This document shows, piece by piece, positions 24,167 through 34,749 of a stretch of 64,000 bases of DNA; the stretch's first letter is position 1, and each line of letters starts with the position of its first letter. Both the position numbers and the translations under genes were made by a program. The DNA comes from Azolla caroliniana (lineage: Eukaryota > Polypodiophyta). The notes under the pieces were generated by a model. That model ran no database searches. It was not told where the DNA came from and saw only the letters and a list, made by a program, of their open reading frames with translations. The DNA lies in the NCBI GenBank assembly GCA_043228905.1, contig JBHGNT010000016.1, positions 372,001-436,000 on the forward strand, given 5' to 3'.

Positions 24167-27100
24167 GTTTGAACATAAAAATCCGATATCATACGAGCCA
24201 GGTATGAACCTTTTAATTTACCTACTAGCGCTTGTCAACTCCCTCCTCAAATTTGCTAATTTCTTCATGTCTCTCGACCTGAGCTACAAAATCTTGATTT
24301 TTTAATTCCGTAACATAGCTAGCGCTGTTAGCTTCGATTCACATGTTTGAACACAAAAATCCGATATCACACGAGCCACGGATGAACATTTTAATTTACC
24401 TACTAGGGCTTGTCAACTCCCTCCTCAAATTTGCTAATTTCTTCATGTGTCTCGACCTGAGTTTCAAAATCTTGATTTTTTAATACCATATCAGAGCTAG
24501 CGTTGTTAGCTTCGATTCACATGTTTGAACACAAAAAACTGATATCACACGAGCCTGGTATGAACATTTTAATTTACCTACTAGGGCTTGTCAACTCCCT
24601 CCTTAAATTTACTAATTTTTTCATGTGTGTCGACCTGAGTTTCAAAATCTTGATTTTTTAATACCATATCAGAGCTAGCGGTGTTAGCTTCGATTCCCAT
24701 GTTTGAACACAGAAATCAGATATCAGACGAGCCTGGTATGAACATTTTAATTTACTAACGCGCTCTTCTCCACTACCTGTCTCTCGACCTGAGTTTCAAA
24801 ATCTGGATTTTTCAATTCCATATCAGAGCTAGCGTTGTTAGCTTTGATTCTTATGTTTGAACACAAAAATCCGATATCACACGAGCCAGGTATGAACATT
24901 TTAATTTACCTACTAGCGCTTATCAACTCCCTCCTCAAATTTGCTAATTTCTTCATGTCTCTCGACCTGAGTTTCAAAATCTTGATTTTTCAATTCCATA
25001 TTAGAGCTAGCGTTCTTAGCTTCGATTCGCAAGTTTGAACACAAAAATCCGATATTACACGAGCCACGTATGAACATTTTAATTTACCTACTAGCGCTTG
25101 TAACCTCCCTCATGAAACTTGCTAATTTCTTCATGTCTCTCGACCTGAGTTTCAAAATCTTGATTTTTTAATTGCATATCAAAGCTAGCGCTGTTAGCTT
25201 CGATTCACATGTTTGAACACAAAAATCCGATATCACACAAGCCACGGATGGACATTATAATTTACCTACTAGCGCTTGTCAACTCCCTCCTCAACTTTGC
25301 TAATTTCTTCATGTCTCTGGACCTGAGTTTCAAAATTTTGATTTTTTAATTCCATATCAGAGCTAGCGTTGTTAGCTTCGATTCGCATGTTTGAACATAA
25401 AAATCCGATATCATACGAGCCAGGTATGAACCTTTTAATTTACCTACTAGCGCTTGTCAACTCCCTCCTCAAATTTGCTAATTTCTTCATGTCTCTCGAC
25501 CTGAGCTACAAAATCTTGATTTTTTAATTCCGTAACATAGCTAGCGCTGTTAGCTTCGATTCACATGTTTGAACACAAAAATCCGATATCACACGAGCCA
25601 CGGATGAACATTTTAATTTACCTACTAGCGCTTGTCAACTCCCTCCTCAAATTTGCTAATTTCTTCATGTCTCTCGACCTGAGCTACAAAATCTTGATTT
25701 TTTAATTCCGTAACATAGCTAGCGCTGTTAGCTTCGATTCACATGTTTGAACACAAAAAGCCGATATCACACGAGCCACGGATGAACATTTTAATTTACC
25801 TACTAGGGCTTGTCAACTCCCTCCTCAAATTTGCTAATTTCTTCATGTGTCTCGACCTGAGTTTCAAAATCTTGATTTTTTAATACCATATCAGAGCTAG
25901 CGGTGTTAGCTTCGATTCCCATGTTTGAACACAGAAATCAGATATCAGACGAGCCTGGTATGAACATTTTAATTTACTAACGCGCTCTTCTCCACTACCT
26001 GTCTCTCGACCTGAGTTTCAAAATCTGGATTTTTCAATTCCATATCAGAGCTAGCGTTGTTAGCTTTGATTCTTATGTTTGAACACAAAAATCCGATATC
26101 ACACGAGCCAGGTATGAACATTTTAATTTACCTACTAGCGCTTATCAACTCCCTCCTCAAATTTGCTAATTTCTTCATGTCTCTCGACCTGAGTTTCAAA
26201 ATCTTGATTTTTCAATTCCATATTAGAGCTAGCGTTCTTAGCTTCGATTCGCAAGTTTGAACACAAAAATCCGATATTACACGAGCCACGTATGAACATT
26301 TTAATTTACCTACTAGCGCTTGTAACCTCCCTCATGAAACTTGCTAATTTCTTCATGTCTCTCGACCTGAGTTTCAAAATCTTGATTTTTTAATTGCATA
26401 TCAAAGCTAGCGCTGTTAGCTTCGATTCACATGTTTGAACACAAAAATCCGATATCACACAAGCCACGGATGGACATTATAATTTACCTACTAGCGCTTG
26501 TCAACTCCCTCCTCAACTTTGCTAATTTCTTCATGTCTCTGGACCTGAGTTTCAAAATTTTGATTTTTTAATTCCATATCAGAGCTAGCGTTGTTAGCTT
26601 CGATTCGCATGTTTGAACATAAAAATCCGATATCATACGAGCCAGGTATGAACCTTTTAATTTACCTACTAGCGCTTGTCAACTCCCTCCTCAAATTTGC
26701 TAATTTCTTCATGTCTCTCGACCTGAGCTACAAAATCTTGATTTTTTAATTCCGTAACATAGCTAGCGCTGTTAGCTTCGATTCACATGTTTGAACACAA
26801 AAATCCGATATCACACGAGCCACGGATGAACATTTTAATTTACCTACTAGCGCTTGTCAACTCCCTCCTCAAATTTGCTAATTTCTTCATGTCTCTCGAC
26901 CTGAGCTACAAAATCTTGATTTTTTAATTCCGTAACATAGCTAGCGCTGTTAGCTTCGATTCACATGTTTGAACACAAAAAGCCGATATCACACGAGCCA
27001 CGGATGAACATTTTAATTTACCTACTAGGGCTTGTCAACTCCCTCCTCAAATTTGCTAATTTCTTCATGTGTCTCGACCTGAGTTTCAAAATCTTGATTT

Positions 27101-27476
27101 TTTAATACCATATCAGAGCTAGCGTTGTTAGCTTCGATTCACATGTTTGAACACAAAAAACTGATATCACACGAGCCTGGTATGAACATTTTAATTTACC
27201 TACTAGGGCTTGTCAACTCCCTCCTTAAATTTACTAATTTTTTCATGTGTGTCGACCTGAGTTTCAAAATCTTGATTTTTTAATACCATATCAGAGCTAG
27301 CGGTGTTAGCTTCGATTCCCATGTTTGAACACAGAAATCAGATATCAGACGAGCCTGGTATGAACATTTTAATTTACTAACGCGCTCTTCTCCACTACCT
27401 GTCTCTCGACCTGAGTTTCAAAATCTGGATTTTTCAATTCCATATCAGAGCTAGCGTTGTTAGCTTTGATTCTTAT
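23633..27476 (+). repeat. Tandem HOR series 1222, 1222 and 1400 bp
   Basis: Unit 1, 23633-24854: y7, y8, y9, y2, y4, y5, y6. Unit 2, 24855-26076: y7, y8, y9, y2, y3, y4, y6. Unit 3, 26077-27476: y7, y8, y9, y2, y3, y4, y5, y6. The two 1222-bp units have equal length but different content: one lacks y3, the other lacks y5. Six 178-bp monomers plus the 154-bp y6 give 1222; the eighth monomer gives 1400. Units 2 and 3 share 'cacaaaaagccg' at the start of y4, which unit 1 lacks. Confidence 0.9.
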
Positions 27477-28900
27477 GTTTGAACACAAAAATCCGATATC
27501 ACACGAGCCAGGTATGAACATTTTAATTTACCTACTAGCGCTTATCAACTCCCTCCTCAAATTTGCTAATTTCTTCATGTCTCTCGACCTGAGTTTCAAA
27601 ATCTTGATTTTTCAATTCCATATTAGAGCTAGCGTTCTTAGCTTCGATTCGCAAGTTTGAACACAAAAATCCGATATTACACGAGCCACGTATGAACATT
27701 TTAATTTACCTACTAGCGCTTGTAACCTCCCTCATGAAACTTGCTAATTTCTTCATGTCTCTCGACCTGAGTTTCAAAATCTTGATTTTTTAATTGCATA
27801 TCAAAGCTAGCGCTCTTAGCTTCGATTCACATGTTTGAACACAAAAATCCGATATCACACAAGCCACGGATGAACATTATAATTTACCTACTAGCGCTTG
27901 TCAACTCCCTCCTCAACTTTGCTAATTTCTTCATGTCTCTCGACCTGAGTTTCAAAATTTTGATTTTTTAATTCCATATCAGAGCTAGCGTTGTTAGCTT
28001 CGATTCGCATGTTTGAACATAAAAATCCGATATCCTACGAGCCAGGTATGAACCTTTTAATTTACCTACTAGCGCTTGTCAACTCCCTCCGCAAATTTGC
28101 TAATTTCTTCATGTCTCTCGACCTGAGTTTCAAAATCTGGATTTTTCAACTCCTTAACAGAGCTAACATTGTTAGCTTCGATTCGCATGTTTGAACACAA
28201 AAATCCGATATCACACGAGCCACGGATGAACATTTTAATTTACTAACGCGCTCTTCTCCACTACCTCCTCAAATTTGCTAATTTCTTCATGTCTCACGAC
28301 CTGAATTTCAAAATCTTGATTTTTTAAATCCATATCTGAGCTAGCGTTGTTAGCTTCGATTCGCATGTTTGAACACAAAAATCCGATATCACACGAGCCA
28401 CGGATGAACATTTTAATTTACTAACGCGCTCTTCTCCACTACCTCCTCAAATTTGCTAATTTCTTCATGTCTCTCGACCTATGTTTCAAAATCTTGATTT
28501 TTTAATTCCATATCAGAGCAAGCGTTGTTAGCTTCGATTCCCATGTTTGAATACAAAAATACGATATCACACGAGCCACATATGAACATTTTAATTTACC
28601 TACTAGCTCTTGTCAACTCCCACCTGAAATTTGCTAATTTCTTCACGTCTCTCGACCTGACTTTCAAAATCTTGACTTTTTAATTCCATATTAGAGCTAG
28701 CGTTGTTAGCTTTGATTCTTATGTTTGAACACAGCAATCCGATATCACACGAGCCAGGTATGAACATTTTAATTTACCTACTAGCTCTTGTCAACTCCCT
28801 ACTCAAATTTGTTAATTTCTTCATGTCTCTCGACCTGAGTTTCAAAATCTTGATTTTTGAATTCCATATTAGAGCTAGCGTTGTTAGCTTCGATTCACAT
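27477..28900 (+). repeat. y7, y8, y9' followed by 15-mer monomers m8-m12
   Basis: Starts are 27477, 27655, 27833, 28011, 28189, 28367, 28545 and 28723. The segment from 27833 matches 4773-5840 at offset 23060. The m8-type has 'gctaacattg' instead of 'gctaacgttg' near 28168. This is a second entry into 15-mer order; it stops within the next monomer, where m13 becomes P. Confidence 0.84.
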
Positions 28901-30831
28901 GTTTTAACATAAAAATCCGATATCACACGAGCCAGGTATGAACCTTTTAATTTACCTACTAGCGCTTGTCAACTCCCTCTTCAAATTTGCTAATTTCTTC
29001 ATGTCTCTCGACCTGAGTTTCAAAATCTTGATTTTTTAATTCCATATCAGAGCTAGCGTTGTTAGCTTCGATTCGCATGTTTGAACATAAAAATCCGATA
29101 TCATACGAGCCAGGTATGAACCTTTTAATTTACCGACTAGCGCTTGTCAACTCCCTCCGCAAATTAGCTAATTTCTTCATGTCTCTCGACCTGAGTTTCA
29201 AAATCTTGATTTTTTAATACCATATCAGAGCTAGCGTTGCTAGCTTCGATTCGCATGTTTGAACATAAAAATCCGATATCACACGAGCCTGGTATGAACA
29301 TTTTAATTTACTAACGCGCTCTTCTCCACTACGTCCTCAAATTTACTAATTTCTTCATGTCTCTCGACCTGAGTTTCAAAATCTTGATTTTTTATATGTA
29401 TATTAGAGCTACCGTTGTTAGCTTCGATTCGCATGTTTGAACACAAAAATCCGATATCACATGAGCCACGTATGAACATTTTAATTTACCTACTAGCTCT
29501 TGTCAACTCCCTCCTCAAATTTGCTAATTTCTTCATGTCTCTCGACCTGAGTTTCAAAATCTTGATTTTTCAATTCCATATTAGACCTAGCGTTAGCTTC
29601 GATTCGCATGTTTGAACATAAAAATCCGATATCATACGAGCCAGGTATGAACCTTTTAATTTACCTACTAGCGCTTGTCAACTCCCTCCTCAAATTTGCT
29701 AATTTCTTCATGTCTCTCGACCTGAGCTACAAAATCTTGATTTTTTAATTCCGTAACATAGCTAGCGCTGTTAGCTTCGATTCACATGTTTGAACACAAA
29801 AATCCGATATCACACGAGCCACGGATGAACATTTTAATTTACCTACTAGCGCTTGTCAACTCCCTCCTCAAATTTGCTAATTTCTTCATGTCTCTCGACC
29901 TGAGCTACAAAATCTTGATTTTTTAATTCCGTAACATAGCTAGCGCTGTTAACTTCGATTCACATGTTTGAACACAAAAATCCGATATCACACGAGCCAC
30001 GGATGAACATTTTAATTTACCTACTAGGGCTTGTCAACTCCCTCCTCAAATTTGCTAATTTCTTCATGTGTCTCGACCTGAGTTTCAAAATCTTGATTTT
30101 TTAATACCATATCAGAGCTAGCGTTGTTAGCTTCGATTCACATGTTTGAACACAAAAAACTGATATCACACGAGCCTGGTATGAACATTTTAATTTACCT
30201 ACTAGGGCTTGTCAACTCCCTCCTTAAATTTACTAATTTTTTCATGTGTGTCGACCTGAGTTTCAAAATCTTGATTTTTTAATACCATATCAGAGCTAGC
30301 GGTGTTAGCTTCGATTCCCATGTTTGATCACAGAAATCAGATATCAAACGAGCCTGGTATGAACATTTTAATTTACTAACGCGCTCTTCTCCACTACCTG
30401 TCTCTCGACCTGAGTTTCAAAATCTGGATTTTTCAATTCCATATCAGAGCTAGCGTTGTTAGCTTTGATTCTTATGTTTGAACACAAAAATCCGATATCA
30501 CACGAGCCAGGTATGAACATTTTAATTTACCTACTAGCGCTTATCAACTCCCTCCTCAAATTTGCTAATTTCTTCATGTCTCTCGACCTGAGTTTCAAAA
30601 TCTTGATTTTTCAATTCCATATTAGAGCTAGCGTTCTTAGCTTCGATTCGCAAGTTTGAACACAAAAATCCGATATTACACGAGCCACGTATGAACATTT
30701 TAATTTACCTACTAGCGCTTGTAACCTCCCTCATGAAACTTGCTAATTTCTTCATGTCTCTCGACCTGAGTTTCAAAATCTTGATTTTTTAATTGCATAT
30801 CAAAGCTAGCGCTGTTAGCTTCGATTCACAT
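28901..30831 (+). repeat. 12-monomer module, copy 4, truncated to 11 monomers
   Basis: Order is P-like, m8', x9, y1, y2, y3, y4, y5, y6, y7, y8, at offset 28001 from copy 1. The first monomer is chimeric: it begins as m13 ('gttttaacat') and continues as P ('ccctcttcaaatttg'). y9 is replaced from 30832 by m9. Private substitutions include 'gtttgatcac' near 30327 and 'cagatatcaaacg' near 30345. Confidence 0.86.
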
Positions 30832-32078
30832 GTTTGAACACAAAAATCCGATATCACATGAGCCACGGATGAACATTTTAATTTACTAACGCGCTCTTCT
30901 CCACTACCTCCTCAAATTTGCTAATTTCTTCATGTCTCACGACCTGAATTTCAAAATCTTGATTTTTTAAATCCATATCTGAGCTAGCGTTGTTAGCTTC
31001 GATTCGCATGTTTGAACACAAAAATCCGATATCACACGAGCCACGGATGAACATTTTAATTTACTAACGCGCTCTTCTCCACTACCTCCTCAAATTTGCT
31101 AATTTCTTCATGTCTCTCGACCTATGTTTCAAAATCTTGATTTTTTAATTCCATATCAGAGCAAGCGTTGTTAGCTTCGATTCCCATGTTTGAATACAAA
31201 AATACGATATCACACGAGCCACATATGAACATTTTAATTTACCTACTAGCTCTTGTCAACTCCCACCTGAAATTTGCTAATTTCTTCACGTCTCTCGACC
31301 TGACTTTCAAAATCTTGACTTTTTAATTCCATACTAGAGCTAGCGTTGTTAGCTTTGATTCTTATGTTTGAACACAGCAATCCGATATCACACGAGCCAG
31401 GTATGAACATTTTAATTTACCTACTAGCTCTTGTCAACTCCCTACTCAAATTTGTTAATTTCTTCATGTCTCTCGACCTGAGTTTCAAAATCTTGATTTT
31501 TGAATTCCATATTAGAGCTAGCGTTGTTAGCTTCGATTCACATGTTTTAACATAAAAATCCGATATCATACGAGCCAGGTATGAACCTTTTAATTTACCT
31601 ACTAACGCTTGTTAACTCCCTCCTCAAATTTGCTAATTTCTTCATATCTCTCGACCTGAAGCTTCAAAATCTTGATTTTTTAATTCCATAACATAGCTAG
31701 CGCTGTTAGCTTCGATTCACATGTTTGAACACAAAAATCCGATATCACACGAGCCACGGATGAACATTTTAATTTACCTACTAGCGCTTGTCAACTCCCT
31801 CCTCAAATTTGCTAATTTCTTCATGTCTCTCGACCTGAGTTTCAAAATCTTGATTTTTTAATTCCATATCAGAGCTAGCGCTGTTAGCTTCGATTCACAT
31901 GTTTGAACACAAAAATCCGATATCACACGAGCCTGGTATGAACATTTTAATTTACTAACGCGCTCTTCTCCACTACGTCCTCAAATTTACTAATTTCTTC
32001 ATGTCTCTCTACCTGAGTTTCAAAATGTTTATTTTTTATATGTATATTAGAGCTAGCGTTGGTAGCTTCGATTCGCAT
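30832..32078 (+). repeat. 15-mer monomers m9-m15 leading into the regular array
   Basis: Starts are 30832, 31010, 31188, 31366, 31544, 31723 and 31901. They match the corresponding part of the 2671-bp unit, with a private 'ccatactagag' near 31334. The head of the first monomer is ambiguous between y9 and m9, so the junction with the truncated module lies in sequence shared by both. Downstream the 15-mer runs without interruption by other module types. Confidence 0.86.
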
Positions 32079-32256
32079 GTTTGAACACAAAAATCCGATA
32101 TCACACGAGCTAGGTATGAACATTTTAATTTACTAACGCGCTCTTCTCTACTACCTCCTCAAATTTGCTAATTTCTTCATTTGTGTCGACCTGAGTTTCA
32201 AAATCTTGATTTTTTAATTCCATATGACAGCTAGCGTTGTTAGCTTCGCTTCGCAT
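32079..32256 (+). repeat. Reference 178-bp monomer (m1 of the 15-mer, class B)
   Basis: I set the phase at 'gtttgaac'. Landmarks in order are an A5 run followed by a GATATC palindrome, 'ggtatgaac', the near-invariant 'cattttaattta', the class-defining block, an AAATTT core, 'cttcat', 'tcgacctgag', a T6 run, and a GCTAGC-containing dyad near the monomer end. Class B has 'ctaacgcgctcttctccact'; class A has 'cctactagctcttgtcaact' at the same place and the same length. This m1 is recognised by 'gagctaggtatg', 'ttctctactacc' and 'catttgtgtcg'. Confidence 0.93.
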
Positions 32257-34749
32257 GTTTGAACAAAGAAATCCGATATCACAAGAGCCAGGTATGAACA
32301 TTTTAATTTACTAACGCGCTCTTCTCCACTACCTCTTCAATTTTGCTAATTTCTTCATATCTCTCGAGCTGAGTTTCAAAATCTTGATATTTTAATTCCA
32401 TATCAGAGCTAGTGCTGTTAGCTTCGATTCGCATGTTTCAACATAGAAATCCGATATCACACGAGCCAGGTATGAACATTTTAATTTACCTACTAGCTCT
32501 TGTCAACTCCCTCCTAGAATTTGCTAATTTCTTCATGTGTGTCGACCTAAGTTTCAAAACTTGATTTCTTAATTCCATATCACAGCTAGCGTTGTTAGCT
32601 TCGATTCCCATGTTTGAACACAGAAATCAGATATCACTCGAGCCTGGTATGAACATTTTAATTTACTAACGTGCTCTTTTCCACTACCGCCTCAAATTTG
32701 CTAATTTCTTCATGTCTCTCGACCTGAGTTTCAAAATCTTGATTTTTCAATTCCATATCAGAGCTAGCGTTCTTAGCTTTGATTCTTATGTTTGAACACA
32801 AAAATCCGATATCACACGAGCCAGGTATGAACATTTTAATTTACTGACTAGCTCTTCTCAACTCCCTCCTCAAATTTCTTAATTTCTTCATGTCTCTCGA
32901 CCTGAGTTTCAAAATCTTGATTTTTTAATTCCATAACAGAGCTAGCGCTGTTAGCTTCGATTCACATGTTTGAACACAAAAATCTGATATCACACGAACC
33001 ACGTATGAACATTTTAATTTACCTACTAGCGCTTGTCAACTCCCTCTTCAAATTTACTAATTTCTTCATGTCTCTCGACCTGAGTTTCAAAATCTTGATT
33101 TTTCAATTTCATATTAGTGCTAGCGTTGTTAGCTTCGATTCGCATGTTTGAACACAAAAATCCGATATCACACGAGCCACGTATGAACATTTTAATATAA
33201 CCTACTAGCTCTTGTCAACTCCCTCCTAAAATTTGCTAATTTCTTCATGTCTCTCGACCTGAGTTTCAAAATCTTGATTTTTTAATTCCATATCAGAGCT
33301 AGCGTTGTTAGCTTCGATTCGCATGTTTGAACATAAAAATCCGATATCCTACGAGCCAGGTATGAACCTTTTAATTTACCTACTAGCGCTTGTCAACTCC
33401 CTCCGCAAATTAGCTAATTTCTTCATGTCTCTCGACCTGAAATTCAAAATCTGGATTTTTCAACTCCTTAACAGAGCTAACGTTGTTAGCTTCGATTCGC
33501 ATGTTTGAACACAAAAATCCGATATCACATGAGCCACGGATGAACATTTTAATTTACTAACGCGCTCTTCTCCACTACCTCCTCAAATTTGCTAATTTCT
33601 TCATGTCTCACGACCTGAATTTCAAAATCTTGATTTTTTAAATCCATATCTGAGCTAGCGTTGTTAGCTTCGATTCGCATGTTTGAACACAAAAATCCGA
33701 TATCACACGAGCCACGGATGAACATTTTAATTTACTAACGCGCTCTTCTCCACTACCTCCTCAAATTTGCTAATTTCTTCATGTCTCTCGACCTATGTTT
33801 CAAAATCTTGATTTTTTAATTCCATATCAGAGCAAGCGTTGTTAGCTTCGATTCCCATGTTTGAATACAAAAATACGATATCACACGAGCCACATATGAA
33901 CATTTTAATTTACCTACTAGCTCTTGTCAACTCCCACCTGAAATTTGCTAATTTCTTCACGTCTCTCGACCTGACTTTCAAAATCTTGACTTTTTAATTC
34001 CATATTAGAGCTAGCGTTGTTAGCTTTGATTCTTATGTTTGAACACAGCAATCCGATATCACACGAGCCAGGTATGAACATTTTAATTTACCTACTAGCT
34101 CTTGTCAACTCCCTACTCAAATTTGTTAATTTCTTCATGTCTCTCGACCTGAGTTTCAAAATCTTGATTTTTGAATTCCATATTAGAGCTAGCGTTGTTA
34201 GCTTCGATTCACATGTTTTAACATAAAAATCCGATATCATACGAGCCAGGTATGAACCTTTTAATTTACCTACTAACGCTTGTTAACTCCCTCCTCAAAT
34301 TTGCTAATTTCTTCATATCTCTCGACCTGAAGCTTCAAAATCTTGATTTTTTAATTCCATAACATAGCTAGCGCTGTTAGCTTCGATTCACATGTTTGAA
34401 CACAAAAATCCGATATCACACGAGCCACGGATGAACATTTTAATTTACCTACTAGCGCTTGTCAACTCCCTCCTCAAATTTGCTAATTTCTTCATGTCTC
34501 TCGACCTGAGTTTCAAAATCTTGATTTTTTAATTCCATATCAGAGCTAGCGCTGTTAGCTTCGATTCACATGTTTGAACACAAAAATCCGATATCACACG
34601 AGCCTGGTATGAACATTTTAATTTACTAACGCGCTCTTCTCCACTACGTCCTCAAATTTACTAATTTCTTCATGTCTCTCTACCTGAGTTTCAAAATGTT
34701 TATTTTTTATATGTATATTAGAGCTAGCGTTGGTAGCTTCGATTCGCAT
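32079..34749 (+). repeat. 15-mer HOR unit U1 (2671 bp), reference unit
   Basis: Monomer starts are 32079, 32257, 32435, 32612, 32790, 32968, 33146, 33325, 33503, 33681, 33859, 34037, 34215, 34394 and 34572. m3 is 177 bp, m7 and m13 are 179 bp and the rest 178 bp, which totals 2671. Class order is B B A B A* A A A B B A A A A B, where m5 (A*) mixes both classes ('ctgactagctcttctcaact'). m7 has 'taatataacctac', m13 has an AAGCTT site, m15 has 'tatatgtatattag'. U1 has a private 'gatttctta' near 32568. Confidence 0.95.
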
